Below, piece after piece: positions 49,045 through 61,800 of a stretch of DNA of 64,000 nucleotides. This stretch comes from Megaleporinus macrocephalus (taxonomy: Eukaryota > Chordata > Actinopteri > Characiformes > Anostomidae). The number at the start of each line of letters is the position of its first letter. The first letter of the stretch is position 1. Where the stretch lies: the NCBI GenBank assembly GCA_021613375.1, contig CM038710.1:26486763-26550762 (forward strand), given 5' to 3'. The position numbers and the translations under genes were made by a program. The notes beneath the pieces were generated by a model. The model ran no database searches and was not told the origin of the DNA. It worked only from the letters and a program-made list of their open reading frames with translations.

Positions 49045-52000
49045 TTATGCAAGGAGAGACTGAGTTGGGCTTTCAGTCTGACTCTCTGACTCTTGTTCTG
49101 CTGGGGACTCCACACTCGTCTCAGTTTGTTCAGTACTTTGAATCTCCTCGTAGCCTCTGCCTCTACTCAGCCCAGTGATCCTCCCCCTCCTCTTTTTCAC
49201 CACTATCACCACTACTGCCACCACGACAGCTACCAGGGCTAGAACACCAAAGGCAACACCAGCCTTTTTCCCTGCTGACTGAGGGGAGTCTTCAAAGATC
49301 TGGGACATTCTGCTGATGTCCTCAGGCTTTGCCAACCTCCACATTTTTGTGTCTTTGACTCTCACCCAAGCTCGGTCACCTTCGGTCATCACAGCTACAG
49401 TGTTTGTGGCTAACATGCTGATCAATGGGGGTCTTGTGAAAGGTGGCAGGTTGATGGGCAATAACTCACCTCCAGTGAAAATACCTGACTGAACACAGTA
49501 CAGTATCTGACATCCATCACTTATGGCGGCTAGATGTTGACTAAACTGTGGTGGGCAGCGAGACTGGCTTCCTGCAAGCATGTTAGTAGACTGGCAGCTA
49601 AAGAAACCCCCAAAAGGTACAGAGAATCTGGTTGCTGTCTCATAGTCATTGCTTAGACAGACCATCATGCCGTTTGACAAAAAATTCTGAGCAAAGAAAT
49701 TTGGAGGACAAGACCTGGATTTGGTTATTGGGTTTTGTAAAGAGGGGCCATATAGACCACCAAAGAGGTACCCAGAGAACTCTGGAGCTGCTCCATTAGT
49801 GGAGCACCAGTAAGTGTCAATACGGGCACTCTGAACATAGTACACATTTCCACAGACCCTATCACAGCAGTCAAAAAAAACCCAACACGAGTGACAATGT
49901 CTGTGGCACTCATATTTATCATATGACCTTTCCTGAATTTCAGAACGCAGCAGAGTAGCAGTGTATGGTGGCGGACAGGAATATGCTCCAGTGGCTGGGT
50001 TTTTCACAGCGAGTTTCTGGCAGATTGCATTTCCATCTGAAGTCAAGGGAGTGCACTGTTGGTAAACTCCACCAAAGCTAAGGTTGGTGCTGGGACCCTC
50101 ACATGAAGCATCATCTACATTAGCTTGGAAATTGAAATTTTTGGAGTCTGGCTTTACACATCCAGGGTGGGTGTTAACTTTGTAGTAGCGCTTTATGGCC
50201 TTCTGCACTGACAGAGCGAGTTTGTTCACTGTTGGAAGTGGGAGGTCTGGAAACACTGATGGATTGAGGAAATAGTGGAGTGGTAGTCCACTTCGGTCTA
50301 TAGCTACCAGATTGTTGAGCGTGCTCTCTTGCCATTTTTGTAGAGTGATGCCAGGATAAAACAAAGCCCCTCCATGACTCAGTGTTATGGAGTATGTGAT
50401 GTTACCTTGGTAGCTCTGAGTTTCAGACGTTTGTTGAGATTCTTTACCACCAATATCAAATTTCACTTTATCAAAAAAGTTGGCACCAGCTGATGCAGAG
50501 ACAGAAGACTGAGAGGACTGCATGTCAGAAACATAAGAGGATTTTAAATAGTCCTCCTCCACCAAAGTGGCACCAGCATCAACACTCGTGATGACATGTG
50601 TACCGTAATCAAGTACCATCTTCTCTGACAGGTATTCTGCCTGACGGGTTTGGTTGTTCTCGATGGCATCTGCAATCTCCTCTGCCTGGCGGGCAAAACG
50701 GGTGTCCAAAGTAAAATCAGGATAAGCCCTCACTGTGTACAGATGATTACGCACCTAAGAGAAAAGCAACGTCAGGAGGTCTATGATAAACATGGACAGT
50801 TTTTTGAAAAAGTTATCATTTAGCAAAACTTGGGCAAGACCTGGTACAGCATCAAAACTATTACAGTCAAATAAACGTCTTTGAGAGAAAAATTAGTCAG
50901 AAAGTCCAGTTTCTGTCCATCCTTCCACTGTGTGACCCTATGGGTCCATAAGGATAGCTGTCAAACCTTGCTTAGAAAAAGAAGAAAAAATGCAGATCAA
51001 TCAAAGAAACTGCTGGAGTTATGAAAACAATGAACTGACCACCCCAGACCTCAGCATCACTGAACGTGTTTGGGATTACTTATTTCATAAGTAGTCAGCT
51101 TCTAAGACTGAACTGAACTATGGAAACATATTGCTGTAGATTTCTTTGAAAAACAGACAGCAAGTCTCACAAAATAAAAAGGAAGCTGTAATAAAGGCAA
51201 AGGGGACACACAAAATACTAATAAATATTGTTCTTCAGTTGTTAAGGCTTCTGTGTAATTTTCTGTGAAATATGTTTTCATCTTTTTACCTGACATGTAC
51301 TTAATGACTGCTTTGACCAGAAAGTCAATCAAGTTTGGTCTCTGAGTTATGTACAGTACTGTATTTATTTATTACTTGATTTTGAATATTACTGTATGTG
51401 TATGTGTTACAATAAGACCAAATAAATATTGGATAGATAATAAGTAATTATAGCAATTATCTTCCGTAAAGCAATTCACAGGAAGAGTCAAGCTTTTATT
51501 TGAGTGGTAAAGATCTTGTCTTGTTATTTTGCTTTCTTCATTGTTTATTTAGTTTTGGTTTACTATTCACTGTTAGTTCCAAACCTAGGGTTAGGGTTTT
51601 TTTTTTAACCCTAGTTCCAATAATATTCGGTTCTGGCTTTGCAGTGAGTTTTAAAAAGTTTTTTTTTAACTCAAATTAGGTTACTGGGTCTTACCTGTAC
51701 GCGTGATGTGATAGAATTTCCTTTCACTTGATGTGTTTTCATGCGCTGGTTCTCAGTGGAGAACTTGGCATTGACCACAGAGAAGAAGGACACATCTGCA
51801 TTAATGGAGCTTGAAGTGGAACTTTTGTGTTCGAGCCATGAACTGATGATCTCCGAGTTCATCTCCACTCCGCTCACTTTCTGTGGGATGACAAAGACCT
51901 CGTCTGGGATGAGGTAGACGCCATCTTCAGTGGTCTGGCACTGGGAATAGCTCATGTTCATCACCCGACCCATATCCAGGTTACGCAGGTTGTCCCAGCC

Positions 52001-52144
52001 CCCCCCAGGAAGGACCTCCAGCGCTGGCACACTAATGTTTTTGCGGCACCCGCGAAGTCCATTGCTAGGACGACTGAGTGGATGAAGATCGCAGGTACTG
52101 ATGAATGCAAACAGACCCAACAGAGAGAGACTTACAGAACCCAT
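49045..52144 (-). CDS. mpeg1: mpeg1-like (perforin-2-like) gene E, intact
   Basis: Exon 1 is 52144-51695 (150 codons; donor CAG|GTAAGA). Exon 2 is 50754-49045 (acceptor TTCTCTTAG, first codon GTG). The intron is 940 bp and phase 0. The product is 719 residues: signal peptide about 1-20, MACPF signature YGTH at 200-203, P2-like region with loop [19 protein letters not shown] at about 433-451, transmembrane helix about 647-669, then KKRRGR and a 50-residue Glu/Ser/Thr-rich tail with GYEEIQS. The role is expected to be that of MPEG1: membrane-bound pore formation against engulfed microbes. The intron holds a Tc1 fragment (about 51000-51110) also present in B. The proximal promoter has lost about 60 bases, including the TATA-like element found in A, B and D. 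Confidence 0.92.
51000..51110 (+). mobile_element. Tc1 fragment in intron of gene E (shared with B)
   Basis: The plus strand reads [15 protein letters not shown], like the C-terminal catalytic Glu region of Tc1 transposases. The corresponding site in B (about 32030-32130) has the same fragment with other mutations. A and D lack it. Confidence 0.6.
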
Positions 52145-55100
52145 GACTGCCAGGAAGGACTGATCTGAGTCAACAGTAAGTTTTAAACCACTTCCACATC
52201 GTTTTCACTTCAAACTAGATATATACGGCATATACGGTCATGTGACCTTGTATCAGTTCCTCTATTTAACAAGAGTTGTTTATTGTTCCTTTTTGCTCAA
52301 AGGTCTTTGTTTTCACATCCGTATTAAGTCCTTTAATGTGCTGGTTCAATATAAGTTGATGATTGCTGGTGTGACATTGAGCAACCCAGAATGTGTCCTT
52401 TTTTGGTCCACAGTAACAGTTTGTGTAGTTTGTGTAAAAAAAAAAAAAATCCCCATAAAATGGAAAACTTTACCAACATTATTATTGCTGAATATGAGTT
52501 ACATAGAATGTTTTCTCTTCCTTTAAACACCAATCCCACAATTGTAAATGAGGGCAGTAAAAGAGGCTGCTTCCAAAACTGTATAACCAGTATAAACTTT
52601 ATAAACCAGCTCATCTTTTAGCTCAGCGAAGCAATGACAATGAAGCAACAATAGCCAAAATGGTAGACTGTCCAGAAATGTAATGTTCCAGTCTGTGAAG
52701 GTGATGCCATCTGAACTGTCAGCAGGTGTGGATGTTCATCTTTAAACAAGGCTTCCTACTTGCCAGTTTATTAATCAAATGCTCTGATCCACTGTAAATG
52801 TACCACAAGGCACCACAGGCATCAGAATGTAACTGCCAAATACAAAAAACAAGCTGCTAAATAGAATGTTAATTGCAGTTTCCACATGTATACCAGGATA
52901 CTGGGCAACTTTGATTCAAAGATGTCAGTTTGCTCTGCATGATTCTCAAATCTCGACTTTTTCTGGTTGAAGCAGATCATCTAAAACTGAAATGTTCATA
53001 TTAAGTAACAATTTCTATTTGTGTTGATGTTGAGATTGAAAGCAAGTAGCTGGTGTAGGTAATGTTAGCTACTACCAAGCTCCAAGTAAATAGCATACCT
53101 ACATACCGTTTTTATTTAAGGTGCGTAGATTTGGTCTCAATTTCGGTAGAGACACAACTCAACCACACACACCCTCCCCCAACACCCCCCAAAAAAAGGA
53201 ACTGAAGGCTGTTCTTTGTTTCCTCCTGCTAGCAATCTGACTGCTAGCCTACAGATGACAGAAGTAGCCTTGATAACTTATCGCTTGCACACTGATCAGC
53301 TCTCACTTCTGGCAGTAAGAGCATTTGCCTGTGGTGATGTCAGTCTTCGGAGAGCACCTTCCGTATCAGCCAGTCGAGTGAAATCATGATTAAAGTGCAA
53401 GCAGGGTCTGGGAAGCATAATTGTAATTTTTTGCTCCAAATATAATGTGAACTAGTTTGCTCAAATAAAGGTAGGGACAAATATTTAAACCCGATATATT
53501 GTCCAAATACCGTCCAAATGCAAACCTACACCTGTGGATTATTTACATTTGACATTTTTTTAAGTTCATTTTATTCTCCTGACATGTTGCTTTTGTGGGG
53601 TCATTGCAGTGTCTCACTTGTAAACAAGCAAATCAGATCACAGCTCATCAAATTATTCATGAGCTCACAAAAAAAGGAAAACAGCCTGTCACATAATCAT
53701 CTATGTTGACTTTTTAAACTACAAATTGAGAAAAAAACAAGAAAGAATAATTTAAGGAACTAATGAAAGTACAGAATAAATAAATTCTATGCCAACTGAT
53801 TCTATAGCAACTTTAAGCCAAACTGAGTCATAATGATAAAATATATGTGTACATTTTGTACATTGTGATGCTCTCTTTTTTTTTTTTTTATAAAATGTTA
53901 GTATTGAGCAATGCAGTGCATTGTCCCAAGCATTTGTGCACTGTGCTTATAATTTACAGAGTGTGGTATAGTTTTTAGGATCAAGTCTACTCTTGCTTTT
54001 AGTTTGTTTCTACAGGGATCATAAAAGTTCAATCCTAAATGGTGATGGCATTTTCTTCACCTCATAATTCAAGTAATCCTCAACACATTAAGTAAATTGT
54101 TGTGGGAACACCAGCACTTGTATAGCTTCTTTGTCCTTTTCTCAATAATGACTGACTCTGATGTCCTTTCAAACCCACAGTGTTGTCTTCTCAGTGTTGT
54201 CCACAGTGGGAGGACGGACAGAAACAACTGTGCATGTTTTCAGATCTGAAGAAAGAGTGGAGCTTGATGTTCCTCTTTCTCAAAGAATAAAGTTTAAATT
54301 TTGTTTGTTTTATAAGGACAGGTTTGGTGATCCACAAAGTCTTGCAGCGTTGTTAGAAGTCCCATTTTTCTTGGACCTTATAAAATTACCTCTAGTCTAG
54401 AAATTAAGTTCTCATCAAAAATATCTCCTGAAATATGAATCACTAAAAGGATGGAATGAATTAAAGGAAAGGTCTGTGACAGTACAGTATGCTGTAAGAG
54501 TATTATTAGTAATTAAGTAGAAGGAGAAAAAAAACATCTTGTCTACGCTTTGATCTGTTTTGTCATCCATCCGTGGCATGCAAGTGAAGTGCAGTATGAT
54601 AATCAGCCAACAATGAGGTTTTACTTCCCTGTTTCATAGTTCTGTGTTTCAGGTCTGTGAGAACATGCCAGCTTTTCGTCAGCGTTACGCATTACACCAA
54701 CTTTGCAAGCTTAGTCAAACAGATGACATCTCATGACAGTCCAAAGGCGTGTCTGCTCTGGAGAGTGAAAGTATACAACACAATTCAAGTTCGCAGAAAA
54801 AATAAAGAGAAGATCAAAATGAGAAAGGATCCCGGAGATAAAGCAATGACCAGTGTTAAAGTTCTGAAATATAAAGAATGCTAGATATGGTCAGATATTT
54901 AAAGATTGCTAGATAACAGAACGAGAGCATGGCAGTTAGAACGTATCAGTGCAAGTCTTGTTAAAAGTGCTTTAGGTGACTGTTTATTATTATTATTATT
55001 TGTCATGTCATCACAAATAAGGTTAAAATCATTTTCCTTCAATCCTGCTTACCATGTGAACTTCTACCCACTTTTGAGCAATCTGTTTTCCTTTTCATTT

Positions 55101-57089
55101 GGATCTGCCAAGAGTCCTCAAAATAATAAAGAAAGGTTTACAAAAGCAGCCATATGGTTTGCTTTCTGTGAGTGCTGAACAAATACTTGACTTGTCCTAT
55201 GCCTGTTAGTTCATTGATAAGACATGATCAAATGTGATGTTGGCAATGTAGCAATTAACATGGTATACATAGCATAATATAGTTTAATTAAGACCAGGGA
55301 AAGTTAAGGTGACCAGATTTCTGAAAAGAAAACAGTCCATCATAAAAATATCCAATATTTTTATCTATGAAATAAACAGGGATACACTTTCAGTTTTATG
55401 TATTTTGGAACGCAGGGCATGTCTGTAACCATATTAACTCACTCCTGTCTGTATGTGCAGACTAAGAGGAAAGAGAGAGAGCGAGAGAGGAACACTGCTG
55501 CTGACTGAGCTTGACGTTAACGTTACACTGAGCAGCATGCAGTTGAACTATAATAATAAACTAGAAAAGCAGTTCTGTAAAAATTTTGTATGTATTGCTT
55601 TTCCACTCGCGAAATTGGTCACAGATCACTTTGAGATATAAAGTGACTTAATAACAAGTTTCTGCAAAGTCAAGTCTAAGTCCAATGGCTTATGCAAGGA
55701 TAAGGCAGAGATGTGTTCACCACAAAGGATTTAGTAGTTGTGTTAGCCTATAATTTATATTCATATTAAATGTTTTAGCAGTAATAAGAGACCTGTGGAT
55801 GCAGAAAAAGACCCGTGCCTGTATTCCAGTAGTCAAACTCTAACACAACCCCGGACTAACTCCTGTCCTGGAGAGACAGAGACATCTGCTGTCAACATGT
55901 GTCATATGCCATATGTGGATGGCTTAAAAAAGTGATTAAAAAAAAAAAAATAATGCTATTTGTAGATGGTATGGTAGCCTTATTTAAGTAGACTGTATGT
56001 CTATACAAATAAATCTGCCTGCTACGATACAAGTCCCATAAGCCCACCCCTGCTTTTAATCCCTGGGTCTCGGAAAGATGTTTGTGGACTCACTTGAGGT
56101 ATACACAGCAGTATTCTCTAAAACTATGCTCACAAAATTGACCATAGCTTTGCTGTGGTACTTCATAGTCACTATAATTAGAGTTAACTATGTTAACTAT
56201 GATTCTACTGTGGTGCCTTATGGTAACTATGATTCTGCTACGGTTTTACTATCGTGATGGTTACTGTATGTACTGTATTTTCCAAGTTATTTTAGAGCAC
56301 TTTAATTGGTCCATTCATCATGAATTTTTCACACATTGCAAATGGCAGCTGTCATGTTCAAACATATAGGAATCAAATACCAGCTTTAATTCACACAAGA
56401 TAAGCTTAATAAGACAGGAAGGGGATCTTTATGAGATTGATACAAAGATAAGACACTTTAAAAAAACATAATGGTTTGTATGACGTGAATGGCTTACTTT
56501 CCCAAATGGCATTACATAACATTAAATTTCATGGCATTACATTACATTAAAATTCAGTGCAGGTAGACAATCATTTTAATTTAATTGGTATTACAGACAA
56601 AAAAGATAAGAACTAGACTAAATCAAAGAAGAAAGTTCAGTGAATTCTCTCAAGCAATCTGGGACAACATGGCACTAATAAGGATATTAAGAATAGTGGT
56701 CTGTACCAGGAGGGGAGTAAGCTCAAGGAAATCCTTGTAAAACTCTTTTAGAGTTTCTAAACATTTTAAAGGTTAATAGAACATGATTTCTACTGCCAGG
56801 AAACTAAAGGGCACAGACATCTACATAATAAATGAAGACTCCTTACAAGCTCTTCAATTAAAAAGGAAAGAGCTGCTGCACAAGCTGAAGCTGCAAGAGA
56901 AGGAGGTGATAAAGCCACCAAGAAGTATGGCAAGTTGGTCATCTTGCCCAAGGGAGGACAGTCAGAAGCTTAAGGTGCTTATTTGTTTTTCTTTCCTATA
57001 GATTTTTGTCTTATTTTAACCGTTAACTTTTATGTATATTCAAATAATAAAACATCTTAATCATTAAGTTTAACAAGGAAAGGATTAAT
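52145..57089. other. Intergenic DNA right of the cluster, no gene seen
   Basis: About 5 kb of AT-rich DNA with short unrelated open frames. The first 100 bases are the promoter of E, with a TATA-like gatatatac at 52218-52226. A part near 56290-56365 belongs to the dispersed repeat also found at 19290 and 22830. Confidence 0.5.
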
Positions 57090-57600
57090 TTTTTCTCAGC
57101 CTTAGCACAGCCGGAAACATGCTTGGATACTATGTTTGATGATTCTAAGCTAGCTTTTGAAGGGTATAGGTTATATAGAAGAGACAGGGATAAATATTGA
57201 GGAGGAGTTGCATTTTACTTTCAGGAGTGTATGCCAATTGTGCATAGGAAACATGTAATAAGCACTGATATTGAACTAATTATAGTTTTTACTAGTGTGC
57301 TATAAGCCTATTTTAATTGGTTGTTGTTATAGACCGGCAAGTACTAATGCGAAGTACCTGGATAGAATACATGAAGAGCTGGATTACGGGGGTATATTCG
57401 GCTGGATATTTCCTCCTAGGTGACCTGAATATCGACTGGTTTTCTAAAAACTGGCTGATGTGCAAGAAGTTGATTTCTATGGCGGATGTGAGTCAACCTA
57501 CAAGAATTTCCACAAATATTTGTGGTGTTAATAATTCAACTTGTATTGATCATATTTTACTGATGTACAATAGCTGTATTCAGGGGTGGTATCAGTGGTC
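57090..57600 (+). mobile_element. LINE endonuclease (APE-type) relic
   Basis: In shifting frames the plus strand shows pieces of a non-LTR retrotransposon endonuclease. PETCLD is near 57109 and GYRLYRRDRDKY near 57162-57198. YRPAS (57330) and a KYLDRIHEELDYGGIF stretch follow. LLGDLNIDWFSKNW lies at about 57416-57455 and STCIDHILL near 57538-57564. Several stops and frameshifts are present. Confidence 0.65.
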
Positions 57601-57832
57601 ATGGGATGCAGTAGCCATAATCTGCAGCAATAAAATATTGCTGTTTTTTATTATTTTTATTCAACAACAATAAGTCATTCCAATACAAATACACCAGATT
57701 GTTTCTTAGTTTTTTCCTCAGTTTATCTTTTTTTTCCTTTTGCTCATCTTTATGACACTTAGGTACTCCCCTCAACAAATAATTGCTGTAACTGCCCTTC
57801 AAATTGCTAAGGGATACAGAAAAAAAACAATT

Positions 57833-57858
57833 ATTATTATTATTATTATTATTATTAT
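57833..57858. repeat. (TTA)n microsatellite
   Basis: About eight to nine tta units. Confidence 0.9.
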
Positions 57859-59140
57859 AACAAATAAAAAACCCAAATATCATTAATGCTTTGATCTATT
57901 TTGGACAAATTAGCGGGGTTGTTAGATGTGCATGACCCACTTGTCAGGGGGATGTTTGCCACATGGATGGGTGATTTAAAGGTGTTAATGCTTCAAAAGG
58001 ACAAAGCGTATGTAGGTGCTCAGAAATCAGGGGACCTGAGGCTGTTGTTGTGATCTGAGAAATAAGGTCACTAAGTTAAATTACGTAAAAAGAAACCTTA
58101 AAAACAATAAAAACAAAGAAAGCAGCTCTATAAATGACACCAAACATGGAAAATGTTGAAAGAAGTCATGTGTAAGAAACCTTGTTGAAAGATGAACCTC
58201 CCCTTCACAGCCTGGAAAGATAGATTTTACCACGTGGTCCACCATTTTCATTGTTGTTGTTCTGTTTGTAAATTTTGAGGGTGTAAATATTCATGAGTCA
58301 GGATTAAGAATTCTAAAATCACTCTGTTTACCAAGCTCTTCTGTAAATACAGAAGAAAAAAAAGATTTGTATTCAAAGACAGAGTGTTTGAGATTCACAG
58401 TATGTCAGTTCTATAGACTGAACTCTCCTTTTTTAACTATGACCATGCGAATACAGTTTTTCACTTGAAAGCACCTTTAAAGCCATGAGTAGTGAAAGGG
58501 TTTTCACAGAGCTTTCATGTTAATTATTCATCTTCACATAAAACATTCCGTTTTTGGACGGGATTTGAGGGAGTGACACGTACTGGGAGTGTCAACTCCA
58601 ACGAATGCAGAGTGCTCAAGGTGGAGTTTGGGACTGAACCCAAGTTACTAGCCTATCAGTTTTATTTCAGCTTACTTGTCCCGCCATTATCTTAATACTA
58701 ACGAACACTGCACTTTCAACAACTACAGCTGTGTGAGCACCATGAAAAAATAAAAAAATAAACAAACTATTAAACATATGATCACAAAACCATTAAAACA
58801 GTTATCCTAACTCTGATCATGTGTGGCTATAATTCTTCAATATCCTATAAGTCATGCAGTCACTTTCAGCTCGTTTTGGCTTGTCGTAAAGGAATGTTTT
58901 TGCAGGCATATTTTTCCGTATTCTTACAGAATACTAATTCATATTCATGTTGTTGTTTATCATCATCTCTATGAAGTACTGTATTTTTATATAACTACTG
59001 CCATAGCAAAACCATGTAAACAAGTAATGTAGAGCCAAATTTATTGGTCCAGTGAATATGAAATGTTTACATAATATGAAAAACAGCTGGCAAATTGTAT
59101 GTGCACAAACAAAACATAACACTAAGTTTATAAGTTCACA
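57859..59140. other. Intergenic DNA, no gene seen
   Basis: No domain, exon structure or named repeat was recognised between the LINE relic and the 3' end of the histone gene. Confidence 0.5.
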
Positions 59141-59311
59141 ATAAATTCTTTATTAACACTTAAGCAGAATGCAGAATCTCAGTAGTTTACAAAGCATAAA
59201 TGAGAAGCAAATCCAGATCATGGAATTGCACAAACTTTGAATCGAGCAGAGTTCCTACGCATGGTCACCCATCATCAGGTGCCAGGATAGGCACCGTCCA
59301 GTCTCTCACAC

Positions 59312-59839
59312 TCACGGCTGTGTCACTGGAGCTTTGGTTCTGCGTGTGGTCTTTCTAGGGCTCTTGGTCTTTTTGGTCACAGGTCTTTTAGCCTTTTTGG
59401 GACTCCTCGTCTTTCTCTTGGTCTTCTTTGGAGATTTCTTGGCCGCTGCTGGTTTCTTGACCTTTGGTTTTCTTGGTGTCCTCTTGGCTTTCTTGGCCCG
59501 AGGCTTCTTTGCCTTCTTAACAGCTCTCTTCTTTGCTGCTTTCTGGCCGATCTTGAACGATCCAGAAGCACCTGTGCCTTTGGCCTGAATTAGACCGCCG
59601 TTTGCAATCAAGCGTCTGACGGCCAGCCTAACACGAGCGTTGTTCTTGACCACATCGTAGCCAGAGGCAGCCAGGCCTTTCTTCAGAGCAGCCAGAGAGA
59701 CGCCTTTACGGTCTTTGTTGGCAGACACAATCTTCAGGATCAGATCAGACACGGACGGCCCAGCCTTCTTGGTCTTTGTAGACCTTCGCTTGGGTGTTTT
59801 AGCAGGAGCCGCTGCTGGAGCTGGTGCTGCCTCAGACAT
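59312..59839 (-). CDS. Linker histone H1
   Basis: A single uninterrupted frame of 175 residues. The Ala/Pro-rich start contains TPKRR. A winged-helix globular domain (about 28-97) begins [20 protein letters not shown] and ends [12 protein letters not shown] long Lys-rich tail has four S/T-P-x-K CDK-type sites (TPRK, SPKK twice, SPRK). H1 binds linker DNA at the nucleosome dyad and compacts chromatin. There are no introns. I see no replication-dependent histone stem-loop downstream. Instead AATAAA lies about 160 bases past the stop (plus tttatt, 59149-59154), so the mRNA is probably polyadenylated. It is unrelated to the immune cluster and has opposite-strand shadow frames only. Confidence 0.95.
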   Translation of the reverse strand: MSEAAPAPAAAPAKTPKRRSTKTKKAGPSVSDLILKIVSANKDRKGVSLAALKKGLAASGYDVVKNNARVRLAVRRLIANGGLIQAKGTGASGSFKIGQKAAKKRAVKKAKKPRAKKAKRTPRKPKVKKPAAAKKSPKKTKRKTRSPKKAKRPVTKKTKSPRKTTRRTKAPVTQP

Positions 59840-59916
59840 GACCGCGACTGGGGTAGTAGAGGGCGTTAGGAGGGCTGTGAGAGTGAAGATAGTGTGAAGG
59901 AGAGTTCTCCAACTGC

Positions 59917-59997
59917 TAATATAGATCGGATGAGAACCGTGTAGACTCTATCAGTGCTTTGAGCGCCTTTTTTGTTTGTGTAAAAGAAACTGTGTTT
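59917..59997 (-). promoter_or_regulatory. Histone H1 promoter: TATA and H1 box
   Basis: On the minus strand AAACACA (plus 59991-59997) matches the H1 box of linker histone promoters. A tatatt TATA-like element (plus 59918-59923) lies about 70 bases nearer the gene and about 80 bases upstream of the ATG. The spacing fits known H1 promoters. Confidence 0.65.
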
Positions 59998-59999
59998 TC

Positions 60000-61620
60000 C
60001 TTCTCATGAAAAAAGGGTATTATATTGTCCCAAAAGCATCAGACTTCCAAATAAACCATCCTATACATTTGTATACATCTACATTGTCATATATACAAGT
60101 CCTATTTAATACTGATTAATTAAACTTTGTTTTGTTCTACGCAAGTAAATGAAATTAATTTGCCAGTCACTCATTAACTGGATGACAAGCTGTTGTTTAG
60201 CTCTAAAATGCTTGTAGCACACATTCACCAGGATTCATTTTGCCTTATATGGAGAGAAAAGGGTGTAAGCAAGATTCTCTCTTTTGAATATAAAAATCTT
60301 TCACTTTATTTCTGCATTTTAACTGATTTTTCCGTCGCACAAAAACACATTTCTTCTGTCAGCGCTGATGTTGTCAGAAATCACTTGTTTTTTATATATT
60401 TTTCAGCATTACCAAGTCATTATCATATATGAACAGAACAACAGTATTATTTTCTCACAGTCATTCAGTTTAACTTTTGCTTGTTTTGCAGTTTCAGGTG
60501 TTTGTTTAAATCTGCCTGAGAAACTGATGCCTAATCAGAAAGGTGGAGGTGGAATATATGTTGTATGGAATACGGCCTTGGAGTTTACAAATACCTAAAA
60601 ACTTTAAACTATCTCAAATGAAATATAAAAATAAGTCTATAATACTGAATTAATACATAAAAGTTAGTAACATAACATAACATAAAAAAATACAGTAACA
60701 TAACTGTGTTGGTGCACTATTGCAAAATTTACAAAAACACACTCCCTTTCATTCTGAGTTTATGTTTATATTCAATATGAACCTATATTTTTGGGGAAGC
60801 TATATAGAAGTTGTCTATATGTAGGACTCCCCACCCTGAACCTCTCAGCTGCTTATCTTTGATTCCAGATCTGTTGGCTATGAACTGACCCAGAACAACC
60901 TCGCCCCTTTAGTGAGCTCTGACGGTTGAAGAAGTCAGAGGATTTGGCTGTTCTCCAGACTGATTTGTTACTGTCTTTAATATTTTGTTCTCTAGACATT
61001 ATATTACTTGGTATGTTCATCCAACATATTTAAATATTTCAACAGACTAAGCTACACTTTAAATCATTTTTAAAATGTACTTCAGTGTAAATAAAGTAGC
61101 AAATGAGTTTAACCAGTATAGGAAAAGCCTTTAGCAGGCTTATTAGCCAGTTGTTGTCTTTATACGTGGAGCTTGGGGTTAAGCAGGATGTGCTTAACTG
61201 GCATGTTAAAATAAAACTATTGAACATGTGATGATAGTATTTTAACCTTAGTACAAGGAGTACAATCATGAGAATTATCATTGTCATTAAACTTTTTTAC
61301 CGTTAGTACTGATATTATTGATGAACTTATACCTTTGACAACAAATCAAGCATCAATATTACACATGAGTGTAGACACCCTGTTGGAACACAGCATACAG
61401 GAACAAAGGCTCTTGTTATAAATGTTATATACACGCGACATAATGGATAATGAATTGGGACACTGGTGATTATTTGAGATAAATATGGAGGACGGGTTGT
61501 ATATTATATAATACTATTTTATTCATAGCTTTATTCTGAGAGTTGTGTTTCCATGCAAATTTGAAAATGTTAATTAGATTGTGTACTTTCAGGTGCATTT
61601 TCCATGTGAGTGTGCATCAT
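60000..61620. other. Intergenic DNA, no gene seen
   Basis: AT-rich sequence with short open frames. No domain or named repeat was recognised. Confidence 0.5.
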
Positions 61621-61624
61621 TTAA

Positions 61625-61800
61625 GACAGTGTTTCTTAACCCTGGTCCTGGAGGCCCACTGGTGTTTTTTTACACCTGATCGATCTAATCAGCTCATTAA
61701 CAGCCCTATGTTGAGTGGCTGTGTTACATCAGTACTAAGAAGTGCAGGGCTGTGGGCCCACGGAGACCAGGGCTGAGAAAAACTGACTTAAACCAAACTT
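61625..61800. mobile_element. Palindromic fish MITE
   Basis: The left arm ttcttaaccctggtcctgga and the right arm ending ggagaccagggctgagaaa are inverted. The middle contains aatcagctcattaacag. This matches a widespread short palindromic fish repeat. A fragment of the same family is at 22538-22590. Confidence 0.6.

Noticed and set aside
59334..59588. 84-codon plus-strand frame opposite histone H1
   Set aside because: It is a hydrophobic shadow of the Lys/Ala/Pro-rich H1 tail on the other strand.
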